Below are positions 21,629 through 32,062 of a stretch of DNA of 64,000 bases, piece by piece. The notes beneath the pieces were generated by a model that had not been told where the DNA came from, did no database searches, and saw only the letters and a list, made by a program, of their open reading frames with translations. A program made the position numbers and the translations under genes. The stretch comes from Golubevia sp. BC0850 (taxonomy: Eukaryota > Basidiomycota > Exobasidiomycetes > Golubeviales > Golubeviaceae), in contig JAAVVG010000016.1 of assembly GCA_012976225.1 (NCBI GenBank), forward strand, positions 620,001-684,000. The letters run 5' to 3'. Every line of letters begins with the position of its first letter. Position 1 is the stretch's first letter.

Positions 21629-23234
21629 CTACTTCGAGTACTTGTGGAAGGGACTAGCTTGATTGACAGGGAACACGAGAGTCTGTCGAAAGAAAGGGAA
21701 GAAAAAGCGAATCGTCAGCTCGCTTTAGACGAGTACCTCTCTTCGTTTCAAAATTGAGTCAGGCTCCGAGTAGGACCCCAAACTCACCTCAGCAATGTTA
21801 ACATGAGGAGGTCTAGAAGCAGCCCAAACGATTTCTTCAGCTATATCTTCTGGTACTAGTGGTTGAATACCTTTGTAAACCTGCAGATCGAACAAGAGAA
21901 AGGGATGAAATTTGTCAAAAATGTGAAGTCTAATTCCAACAGCCTTGTGAGAATGTTTCAAATTGAAGCAGTTCGTGAAAGATAGTGACTCTTCAACTCA
22001 CATTGTCAGCCTTCTCCTTGTCCCCTCTAAACCTAACGACTGAGAAATCAGTCTCCACCATTCCAGGTTGAATCTCAGTGACGCGGATTTGAGTGTCTAC
22101 TACTTCTCGTAACATCGCTGCGTTGAAAGCTCGAATGGCATGTTTGGTCATCTGTGAAGGGAGGAAGAGAAGGGAAAGCGCCTGTCAGTCTAAGTGGAAG
22201 GAAGATAACCCAGTCCGACGGTATTTTTAGACTCACACAGTAGATGGCACCTCCTGGATAAGGTTCCCTACCTGCGATTGAACCTGTTGAGAGCGAAAGT
22301 GTAGTGTTGGGGGGGGGATGGATAATTGGCAAGAGCTCTCTTTCTAAAACTTCTCTTCTAATTCTCTTCTTATGTTTGTTTTTTTGTTGAAGAAAACCTA
22401 CCTAATTGAATTAAATGACCAGGATGATTCCTCTCCTTAAACTCTTTGATGAACATTTGAGAGATTTGAATCAATCCTTTGACGTTGGTGTCAATCATAA
22501 TGTCGACCTCATCTAGAGAGATATCCCCTACTTTGTCAACTCCTAGAACTAAACCTGCGTTGTTGACTGGAATGAAAAGAATCACGAGCAAAGCAAGTCA
22601 AATCAAGGGTGGAGAGGTACAGGACAGGAAGACTTGGGCCAGAGGAGAAGATGATCAGGAACTTACCAACAATATCCACCTTTCCTTTAGCCCAATCTGG
22701 TAATTGATTTGGTAAAGCATCAATAGCAGCTCGGTTCTGAATGTCTAGAGCAATTGGAGCCAGTTTACCTCCTGAAAGATAGAGATGGAGATGTGGGGGG
22801 AGTGATTAGAAAGGCAGTCTGCAACTCTCTCACCGTCTTTCTTCTTTACTGTCTAATGATGCCCGTTAATCTCTAGAAATTATGTAATTCCTTGCTCCAA
22901 TTCTCTGTCCTCGTTACTCACCCTTGCCACTTCCACCTTCCTTATTAGCCTTGTCACACAATTCCATGGTTTCCTTCAACTTGTCCTCTCTCCTAGCAGT
23001 CAAAATGACATTACTTCCAGCTCTTGCGAACAGAATAGCGGTAGCTCTTCCAATTCCAGCTGAAGCACCTGTGATGAGAACTACTTTGTCATGTAGACGA
23101 GAAGTTGAGAAGACTGAAGTCATACTTGCCGATGTTGAAGAGAAGTTGCGAATTGATGGAAGCGTTGAAGTTAAATTGAAAGATTTAGTAGATTGAGTTA
23201 AGGATGTTCTTAGAAGACTTGATTTGAATAGCAT
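21629..23234 (-). CDS. NADP-dependent short-chain dehydrogenase (YMR226C/YdfG-like), possible mitochondrial presequence
   Basis: Seven exons: 23234-22922, 22771-22667, 22566-22402, 22283-22237, 22151-22002, 21880-21788, 21682-21629 (308 residues). Classical SDR features: TGASAGIG cofactor loop (about 55-62), VNNAGLVLGV, the active-site Tyr-x-x-x-Lys formed across a splice junction (IYC joined to MTKH), and IQPGMVETDFS. This resembles yeast YMR226C and bacterial YdfG, which oxidise L-allo-threonine, serine and other 3-hydroxy acids with NADP. The first 37 residues are rich in S, T, R and L and lack acidic residues, like a mitochondrial presequence. A second ATG at codon 38 (position 23123) starts exactly before the fold. 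Convergent with the beta-mannosidase (118 bp between stops). Confidence 0.92.
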
Positions 23235-23366
23235 TCAAAAATGGATAGAGAAAGGACAGGAAGAGGTGATGGCGGATTTAGACAGAAGGGGAAGAAGCGG
23301 ATCTGAAGATCTTCTTCATCTCCCCATCGCACTCCTCCTCCAAAAAGTATCCTTAATTTCAATTCG

Positions 23367-24515
23367 ATGAGTCAACTAGAAGAAGAGAAAGCTTATTACA
23401 TCTCAAGATGGGGTGTCAAAGGTAAGCTCTCCTTTTTTGAAACAGCATTCATCGCAGCATTCATCCCCACACCATCTTCCCATTCCGGATCCTGATCCGA
23501 TCTGATCCTCTCCCTTCTTAGGTCTACAAGCTGGTTGTTTAGCTGCCATTCCAATCTACGCAATCCAAACTGTAAGGAAAGGGAATTTCAGTTTGAGAGG
23601 ATTCGCTCGTTATAAGTAAGTCAGCAATCTATTTCCATCCATCAGCTCCACCTACTCATTCATTCTGAAAGCCTTCTCCCTTCCCTCGCCTCATCTTGAT
23701 CTTTTCCTTTTATCGGTGTTTATTTTCTGGATCTCTCAGTTGGGTAGTTCCTCTAGCATCAGGAACTCTAGGAGCAGGTTATGGTCTTGCAACTGCCTCA
23801 ACTTCTAACCCAACTTCCATCATTGCTAAATCGAATGAACTCAGATTCGATTCCAAGAGGGTTAGAATGGATGATCTACATTTGATTGGGAGTGCTGTAG
23901 GAGCTTTGCTATTACCTGCTTTGTTCCGTGAGTATGCAGATGAGAGGATCAGGATTTGTGGGGTCGGATGAGGAGATGAGATGCAACGAGATGCGAAAGG
24001 TGCTCTGTGAGGAGACGGGGCCTAGTCGTTATGAAGAGGAAATTTCCAATGGGTTATGAGTTTCTGTAGTAGGAGGTTGGATGGGAGTTGAAACCTCAGA
24101 AGGGTGGCCGATCTTGCCTGCATTTTGTGGAGAGATGAAAAGCTCCGGTTCCCTCAAGTCGATTCAATCTCTTTGCATCTACGAGGCTCGAGGAAACTAG
24201 CGTGGGACAACGGAAACCTTGATTTAGAGAGGAGGAGATCAATCTCCAAGCCAATTGTCTATCTTCCAACTCATCTCCTCTTACTCTCTCCTCTCTACTC
24301 TTCCCTCAAATCCCCTTACACCACTCTCAAATCTCGCAGTCCGACGAGTAGGACTCATAAATGGTCTCCTGGGAGGTCTAGGTTTAGGTGGTTCAGTCGG
24401 TTTAATCACTCATGGATTCCAAACCTACGGAGCCAAAGGTTTAGCTGAAAAGGGAGAGAGTTGGGGAAAGGAAGCTTGGAAGGAAGGTCAGGAAAAGGTT
24501 CAGGAGGGTAAATAA
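23367..24515 (+). CDS. Small predicted membrane protein, function unknown
   Basis: Four exons: 23367-23421, 23522-23615, 23740-23927, 24340-24515 (170 residues). I do not recognise the family. Hydrophobic stretches are LQAGCLAAIPIYAIQTV, WVVPLASGTLGAGYGLAT, GSAVGALLLPALFLRR and a glycine-rich LINGLLGGLGLGGSVGLI, so four membrane-associated segments are likely, followed by a charged Lys/Glu-rich tail. Small glycine-rich proteins like this are common in mitochondrial membranes, but there is no direct evidence for that here. The third intron (412 bp) is long; phase and sequence support the acceptor at 24339, though an unseen exon is possible. It is divergent from the SDR gene with 132 bp between start codons. 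Confidence 0.65.
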
Positions 24516-25005
24516 AAGGTGGAGAAGGAAGTTAAATAAGTTTTGGAAGGAGGGATGGAGATGATGGGAGGAGAGAGGCAGAGACGTTTGGAGTTGTTAA
24601 GAGAGAAGAAGAGGGTGGGGTTTTATGATCGATTGCTCTTTCTACTCACCTCTCATTTTTTTTTTTGTAAATGTCAATGGATATTTTGGAATGATTAAAG
24701 GGTTTGGTGGAGTGAGCTCCTTTGGAATTGTGTTGGAGCTTCCCTCCCTTTAGCGGTTTGCCTGCATTGCCTGTCCTCTACTTCGCTTCTCCTTGTTATC
24801 CAAAGACCTTCAAAATTTGAGAAGGCTCTGTGAAACCGACACATAGCAACTTCTCGTTCCATTTGATCCTTTCAAAAAGCTGTGTTGCGGCTCCGATGAA
24901 GCCTTCGGATCTAGAAGCGGAGCGTTCTCTACAAAAAGCTCTCTGGTTGAAACTTTCTACTTTCTCTCCTCAACTCATCTTCCAAACCTCAACAAACTTC
25001 GGAAC
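24516..25005. other. Intergenic, nothing recognised
   Basis: About 490 bp between two genes on the same strand. It contains a purine-rich stretch (24520-24630) and a T homopolymer near 24660. It presumably holds the 3' end of the membrane-protein gene and the promoter of the SYLF gene. Confidence 0.4.
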
Positions 25006-26526
25006 ATGGGACTCAAAGATACATTTCAAGCTAAAGGCAAAGAATTTCAGGAGAGTTCTCAATGGGATAAAGTTAAGACCAATTGTGAGTGTAGTATTAG
25101 CCTCCACCTTTCGTCTTCGGTGAAATTTTGAAATCACTGACCTCTCTCTTCTCTCTTCTCAGACAAAAAGGTAGAGACTGGAGTATGGAAAGGTTTGGAA
25201 CCGGTTGGAAAGTGGAGCAACAAGCAAGTTGGTGAGTCCATCGTCAAAGAACGAGCAGAGTCGGAAGGTCTGAACGTGCTAACGCCATGTCTCTTTCCTA
25301 ATAGGTAAACTCGGAATGGAAGCTTTTTGGCCAACTTCAATGGATCTAGAATGCGATAAAGCTGCCAGGATTCTTAGAACTTTCACTTCAAAAGGAGCAA
25401 CGGTAGAGGTTCCAATCTCTTCCCAAGCTTCGGACGATCAAGCCGTCATTCCACCTGCTCCTACTTCTTCAGATCACAAAAACGATTCTAGAAAGACTCA
25501 AAAAGTCATCAAGAAAATCTCTGCCAAGACCCTAGCAGAAGCGAAAGGGATTGTAATCTTCACTGTCTTTCGAACTGGTCTTGGAGTTTCTGGAGCATCT
25601 GGATCGGGTGTGGTTTTGAAGAAATTGGAGAATGGAGAATGGTCAAGTCCGTCAGGGATACTGGTTCATACTATCGGATGGGGATTCCTTGTGGGATTGG
25701 ATATCTACGACGTCGTTCTTATTTTGAGAAGTGACAAGGCCGTGAAGAGTTTTGAATCGCCAAAGATTAGTTTGGGAGGTGAACTTAGTGTTACTGCTGG
25801 TCCTGTGGGTAATGGAGTGATGCTTGATTCTGGCATTGAAGGTGAGTTGAGAAAGTAGAACAGACCAGAACGGGAGGGAGGGTGATTCAGTGATTCTGAT
25901 TTTCCGCTGTCTGCCTCTCCCTCTCCTCCCCCAGCTTCTCCTTGTTGGTCTTACGTCAAATCAAAAGGGTGAGTAAGGAAAAGGATTGACCTCGACAACT
26001 ACTCGAGAAGATGAGTCTGACCATCGATCTGACCCCTTTCTCAGATTTTACGCCGGAGTACAATTAGACGGAAACTTCATTCTTCAAAGAGGAGATGAGA
26101 ACGCTCGATTCTATGGAGCAAAAGCTTCTGCAGCTGAAATTCTAAGTGGGAAGTTCAACAATCCTCCCCCCAAAGATGCACTTCCACTTCTTCAAACGCT
26201 TTACACTTCAGAAGGGAAGCCAGAAAGGCTAGGGACCGATAGAATTCCTGACAATGAAGACCTGATGAGTCCTGGAGACATCGAAATCAGAGAAGAGGAT
26301 CTCCAAAAGGACGGAAGCGAAGGATCAAATCTAGGGACTACTCAGCCAATTGCGAATGTCGAAGTGTCTCCATTTGCTGAGTAAGCCTTGAAGGGAAGAT
26401 CCTCTGAACCATATCTTCATCGGACACTGATTTTCTGACCTGTTCTCCTACCTTTGCTTTCTCTCTGCCAGTCCTCAAGATGCTCAGACTTCACACATTT
26501 ATTCACCGAAGAAGACAGAGCTCTAA
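25006..26526 (+). CDS. SYLF (Ysc84/SH3YL1) domain lipid-binding protein
   Basis: Six exons: 25006-25084, 25163-25231, 25305-25841, 25935-25968, 26045-26380, 26472-26526 (369 residues). After an N-terminal segment (MGLKDTFQAKGKEFQESSQ) comes the SYLF domain: LAEAKGIVIFTVFRTGLGVS, GSGVVLKKLENGEWSSPS, GWGFLVGLDIYDVVLILRS, ISLGGELSVTAGPVGNG and FYAGVQLDGNFILQR, ending near FYGAKASAAEILSG. The family (yeast Ysc84, animal SH3YL1) binds phosphoinositides and acts at actin patches and endocytic sites. No SH3 domain follows, unlike Ysc84 itself; the C-terminus is acidic and disordered. Confidence 0.9.
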
Positions 26527-26809
26527 AATGGGGTTTCTTCTTTCAGTTGCTGATTCTGTTAAACATCTGTCTCCATCTTGTGATGTTTTCTTCTACTTTT
26601 GAATTCCTAGCCTGTGAATAGTATTGTGTCTATACTTGATAATGAAATGGCATTGATGACTTCTTAGCCTTGAAGACTGAAGACGAGAGAGAAGGTTGAT
26701 GTGACTGTGCGGACGACAAAGATCTGTCTCAGCTGTAAAAGGGGGTAAAGTAAAGGAAGGTAAGCTCCTGTCTCCGACTGACTTGATGAGCTAACTCAGA
26801 AAAGCTTAC

Positions 26810-27421
26810 TCACTTTGTGGTGGCCATCTCGAACTCTTCCCATGCCAACTCCAGCTTTTCTAATTCGTTTTGAACGATTTTTCCTCCTGCAACTATTAAT
26901 TTCGATTCCTGAGCCTCCTTTTCCTCCTCCATCCTTTTAATCGATTCGGCCTCTTTCATCTCTCTCTCCATCTCCTCTTTAGCCTCTCTGACTTTCTTTT
27001 GAATCCCAACGCTTTTCATAGGACTTTTTCTCCCTTCAGAATCAGGCTGTAGAGATTCTTTTTCTCCCGTTTTTTCATGATACTTGAACCCACTGGTAAT
27101 CATTGCTAGTTCCCACAAACTACTTTTATAATCATCCACTTTGTATTTTCGTACCAGTTCTTTCACTTCCGTTCCATTCAATTCAATGCTCAGTCTACGT
27201 AGAGGCGTCGTCTTGGTCCTTCCTTTAGGTCTCGGCCTACTTTGGCACGCACTGCAGATAGGGTGAAGATCCTTTGGTCTGATTTCTGAAAGGGCAACTG
27301 GAGAGAGGAGATAAATGGGCGCTGTCGCACAGATTTTCTTGCAGACTAGGCAATTGTTATTGGGTTGGTGTGGTTGACTTGAAAAGCTGCCACTGTTTGG
27401 AGATGGCGACGGCGAGGTCAT
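26810..27421 (-). CDS. Unrecognised protein with paired CxxC motifs and a coiled coil
   Basis: One open frame from ATG 27421 to TGA at 26810 (about 203 residues). The frame is open upstream to an ATG at 27571, but MTSPSPSP looks like a natural start. An early segment has CLVCKKIC and about 28 residues later HPICSACQ, a spacing that could bind zinc. The middle has ELNGTEVKELVRKYKVDDYK, and the end is a long Glu/Lys-rich helix (about residues 125-200) likely to be a coiled coil. The last codons are followed by GTGAGT; splicing to an AG near 26732 would end the protein one codon later, so the product hardly changes. I do not know this family; DNA or RNA binding is only a guess. Confidence 0.6.
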   Translation of the reverse strand: MTSPSPSPNSGSFSSQPHQPNNNCLVCKKICATAPIYLLSPVALSEIRPKDLHPICSACQSRPRPKGRTKTTPLRRLSIELNGTEVKELVRKYKVDDYKSSLWELAMITSGFKYHEKTGEKESLQPDSEGRKSPMKSVGIQKKVREAKEEMEREMKEAESIKRMEEEKEAQESKLIVAGGKIVQNELEKLELAWEEFEMATTK

Positions 27422-27977
27422 TGAAGGGCAGAAAGGAATGGAGATGAAGAGAACAGAAGTGGAGATGAGTTTTCTTTTGAATACAAAAGTGAAGAAAAAA
27501 TCTCGAGCCTCCTCTTTCGTGGGGTTTGCCTCATTGTGATTTATGAGGTGAGTCATTTTCACTCTGCCCAAGATTAAACTGATTCCTTCTCGGCCAGAAG
27601 ACTACCTCGGATAAATCAAAACTGACTGGTTTGGATTCATTTCGGGACTGCCTTGCAAAAGTATATCTTCGAAAGAAGGGATCTTTGTGCGTTGAATGCT
27701 AGAGCCACGAGCCTCAGGCGTAACTCTCTCGCAGCAGAAAATGAATGGCTGCCTTTCAAAAGATGATAGAAAGAGAATCTGAATTCTGCAGGATTGAAAA
27801 GCGATCAAGAGCTATGGACTTACCCCAAGTTGAAATTGATCACGTTTCGCGGGTGGAACAAACAAACAAGATCGACGCGCCGAAGATCGATCACGAGAGG
27901 TTGGTTTCTTCCCTTCCACTTTCCTCTTCTGGAAATCCGATTCCACCTCTCTCTCCCCTTCCTCTTTGATTCTCATC
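27422..27977. other. Divergent intergenic region
   Basis: About 555 bp between the coiled-coil gene (-) and the chitin synthase start (+), so it holds both promoters. The 100 bp before the chitin synthase ATG are CT-rich. No specific site was recognised. Confidence 0.4.
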
Positions 27978-30900
27978 ATGAGCTACGTTCCAGTATCAAC
28001 CTCAGAACCAATCATGCCAGGTGGTCTTCGTCTTCCTCAAGTACGAGATGTGCAAGTAGGACAGCAGCCGTCGAATCTTCCCACCACGACTTTTCAACTT
28101 CTTCAACAACCCACAACGATCCCTCCTCAAACCAACCCTCTCCTCTCTTCCAGATCAGCAGCTATTCCAGCACTTGGTAGAGGGCAACCACCGCCAAGGT
28201 TGCCTTTTTCTTTAGCAAGCAATCGAACGCCTTTAGCTCCAACGCAGCAAGCTTCAGGCTACTACACGCCCAAACCTCCAGATTACGCTCCCTATACCTC
28301 GCAAGACGTTGAGAATCAGGTACCAGAGGAGATTGCGAGCTCAGTCAATCCAGAAATCACCTCAGCCAATGATGTTCCATGGAGACCTTCCCCCAGGGAT
28401 TCGCTTAGATTTCGCAGTGTTTCTGGACCTAACGCTCCAAGCGTTCACCTCAACTCCTCAGGATTGGAGCCGGTCAGAGAGACGGGAATGGGAGGAGCTC
28501 AAGTTTCAAGAAATTGGCAGAGAGAAATTGTCACTATGCCAGGAGGAAGGCTCACGGTGGAGCTTCCGATGCCTCGTCAAATTCAAGTTCAGCACCCCTC
28601 TCACTTTGGAGCTCCTCTATCTACGTATCCCCATTTCGACACTGTCAGGTATAGCTGTATCAATCATGATCCTGATCTTCTCAAATTGCGGGGCTGGGAT
28701 CTGAGGCAGAGACCAATTCCGAATGCTTCTTGGAGACATCAGCCGAACCTGTTCGTCCCTAACTCAGCCGGTCTTTGGGAGAACAGACCTATGATCGATG
28801 GAAGTAGCAAGAGTCTCTGGAATGATGGGTATGCTCTAGCAGACGAAGCAGGAGAGGGCGGAGATCGACCACGAATTGAGGTGAGTTTTCTTATTCCCTC
28901 TACTTCCCCCCTTCCCCCCTTTTCTTATCTGATTCCATTCGCGTTCTTGCCCTTCCCTCCTCAAGATTTGCATATGCGTGACCATCTACAACGAGAAGGC
29001 CGATCTTTTCGTGCGTACGATGGACGCTATCTTTCGTAACATCGACTATCTCTGTCACTCTCGAGCTCTCGGGAAGAGTCGAATTCAACGGATCCACGAC
29101 TCCCTTCACAGCGCCTCGAAGTCTGGTTTGAGAGAAGATGTCGACGCAAATCGACAAACTGGGTGGAGAGCTCGAAGTCAGCAAGCTAGACGAGCCTGGT
29201 TCCATCCAAACTCCTGGCAGAAAGTGGTTCTAGTTCTTGTCGTCGACGGAATCTCTTCAGCGGACCCGAGAGTATTGGATAACCTTGAATCTATGGGAAT
29301 CTATCAGCCATCAGCTCTTAGGGAAACAGATGATCTCGGAAGAGGGTATCTCAGGAAGTCAGTAGCTGGAGAAGAAGTCCAAGCTCATCTCTTCGAAGCC
29401 ACAATCACAAGACCATCACCAGACTTCAGAGCTAGGAAAGAGACGAAAGAACCTCCAATTGTTCCAATACAGACCGTTCTCATCTTGAAGGCCAACAACA
29501 GGAAGAAGATCAACAGCCATCGGTGGTTCTTTTCTCTCTGCTCGATCTTACAGCCGAGGACAACGACGCTCTTAGATGTTGGAACGGCGCCGAACAAGGA
29601 TGCCCTCTATCATCTTTGGAGGCCTCTCTACATCTTTCCAGACCATGCTGGTGCATGTGGAGAGATCAAACCTGCGAAGGGAGTTGGTTACTTGGATCTT
29701 TTGAAGAACCCTTTGATCGCTTCTCAAAATTTCGAGTACAAGACATCAAATCTCTTGGACAAGAGGCTCGAAAGTGCTCTTGGATTTATCAGTGGTGAGT
29801 CCCTGGGAGACCGAAGAGGGAGGGAAGAAAGTAATGGAGGCTGACGACAACTCGGTCGACAACTCCCGTTCCATCCAGTCCTCCCTGGTGCGTTTTCTTC
29901 TTACCGATACTCAGCCCTACTCAACGATCCGAAGACTGGCCTTGGACCTCTAGCTACTTACTATTTAGGTGAACCTGGAGAGCGACGACAGACTCTCGCT
30001 GATGTTTCCAAGTTCGCGAAAGACAGAATCGCCAATCCAGCAGTCCGAAGAAAGCTTTCTCAAAAGGGTTTGACTTCGCTCTTCTCTAAGAACATGTTCT
30101 TGGCTGAGGACAGAATTCTTGCTTTTGAATTGGTTTCGAAGGTAGGCTGTAAGAACACACTCTACTACGCGAATAGAGCAATCGCCGAGGTGGATCCTGT
30201 GGAAGCGCTCGAGGAGTTCGTGCTCCAAAGAAGAAGATGGTAAGTTCCGTAACCTGTTGACATGAAAGAACTACTGCTAACTCCCTCTTTTCTCTCGCTT
30301 CTGCCAGGCTCAATGGCTCGTTCTTCACTAGCTGGCATTCTATCTTCTTCTTCTTTCAGATATACAGAACCAAGCATGGCTTCGTGAGTGATTGGGAACG
30401 CCTAGATTTACCAGAGACATCAAATCTGATCTGAGATCTTCGCTCTCTTTCAATTTGTTATCTTCTTTTTTTTTCCTCAGTGGCGAATGCTAATCTTTCA
30501 TTTCCAATGGCTCTACAACCTCTTCAACCTCTTCTTTGCCTGGTTGACTCCTGCCAACTTCTACATTACATTCTCCTTCATTGGGCAAGCTCTGCAAGAC
30601 AACGTCAACAAATCCAAAGGCTACGATGGTACAGACTCAGGAGGTTCTTATCCTGGAATTCGAATTCCAGTCCTGGGCGCTCAATACGTTTACATCGCCA
30701 TCCTTTTAACCACACTCGTTCTGAGTCTTGGAAACAAGCCAGGAGGAGTCGCTTCTCAATGGTTCTACAAGACAGCAGCCTTCTTCTATGCGGTCCTAGC
30801 TGCTTTCATGGTTGGAGTCATGATCTATCTCGTGAGAAACAACAATGAAAGGGAATCCATCGCTGATAGACATCCAGTCTAACTCCACCCATGTCTTCCC

Positions 30901-31882
30901 TCTTTCCCCTTCCCTTACTACAGGTCTACGTGGCCTTCGCCAACGTCGCTCATACAGAAGAAGGTCTCACCTTCAGCGCTCTTATTCGCTCTTGCAGCAT
31001 CACAGAGATCTTCATTGCTATCGCCGGAACCTATGGAACTTGGATCATCTCAGCTTTACTCGCTTTCCAACCATGGCATCTAGTAACCTCTCTCCTCCAA
31101 TATATTCTACTAGCTCCAACCTATATCAATCTTCTAAACGTCTACGCTTTCGCAAATATTTCTGGTGAGCTAAAGATTCGTTCCACTTTGTCTTTTCTAT
31201 TACCTCGACCTTTGACACCCCTGACTCTTTCATCTTTCCTTCTTTTTCAATCCTACGCTTTCGCCAACATCATCTCAGACGTCAGTTGGGGAACGAAAGG
31301 ATCGGTAGATTCTCCAGACGAAAGAGCTTTAGATTCAGATCATCATACTCATTTAATCGGAGAAAAAACTGCCAATTCTAGAGCTCAAGTTTCCCTTCCA
31401 AGAGCGGAACAGTTGGAAGCAAGCTACGAAGCAGCTTCAGATCGACTCAGACAGCAAACTTTCCTTTCTACTCGTCGAGAACAGAAGATCGAAAAAACTG
31501 GACTCACAGGACCTGAAAGAGAGGCTTATGAGACTGCTCGTACCTTGGACTATTATTCTTCTTTCAGAACTGCTCTCATCATGATTTGGGGCTCAACGAA
31601 CGTCTTCTTGGTCGTCGTGGTTCTTTCTATTCAGAGTGGGGAGAATCTTTTGACTGGTGCTGTGACAGAGTTGGGAGCTGATGTATGCTCCTCAAGAGGT
31701 ATCACTTATATGAGGTGAGTCGACGAGAAGACGAGAGAAGTCGACGAGAAGAGAGTAAAGCTGACCTGGTCTTTGTCCCACGTCTCATTTCTAGTTTCCT
31801 ATTATACTCCATCTTAGGCCTCTCTGCTGTCAAGCTGATCGGAGCCATTTACTTCCGTTTAGAATCTGCCTTGATTCATTAA
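27978..31882 (+). CDS. Chitin synthase, division 1 (class I-III)
   Basis: Eight exons: 27978-28880, 28966-29794, 29879-30239, 30308-30383, 30481-30831, 30924-31164, 31279-31714, 31795-31882 (1094 residues). The first 300 residues are Pro/Ser/Gln-rich and disordered. Then come ICICVTIYNE (UDP-GlcNAc binding), GAFSSYRYSALL, FLAEDRILAFELV and QRRRWLNGSFF (about 694), the processive GT2 signature of chitin synthases, followed by membrane helices (WRMLIFHFQWLYNLFNLFF onwards), NVYAFANISDVSWGTKG and C-terminal helices. It makes cell-wall chitin at the plasma membrane. Intron 6 (31165-31278) is unusual: it has no stop in frame and ends with a near-copy of the coding sequence before its donor. Intron 7 opens with a 21-bp tandem repeat. 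Confidence 0.94.
31143..31278 (+). repeat. Diverged duplication spanning the donor and acceptor of chitin synthase intron 6
   Basis: TACGCTTTCGC occurs at 31143-31153, just before the GT donor at 31165, and again at 31254-31264, just before the acceptor at 31278. Continuing, the first copy reads GCAAATATTTCTG and the second GCCAACATCATCTCAG, encoding YAFANIS and YAFANIIS. The substitutions GCA/GCC, AAT/AAC and ATT/ATC are synonymous. Confidence 0.85.
31719..31760 (+). repeat. 21-bp imperfect tandem repeat in chitin synthase intron 7
   Basis: GTCGACGAGAAGA occurs at 31719-31731 and again at 31740-31752, overlapping the donor region of the last intron. It is purine-rich and probably the product of local slippage. 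Confidence 0.7.
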
Positions 31883-32062
31883 TGTTTTCTTCCTTTCGAC
31901 TTCTACTCAATTGTTCCCTTTTACTTGCTCTTTCTTTTTCGCTTTTTATCTTACTGTTTCATTCTAATATCCAACTAAGGTTGCCAATACTCAAATTCAC
32001 CTTTTTCACGCTTTCACACCAGCTTTTGAAAATCGAGAGAGAGAGAAAGAGAAAAAAGGACT

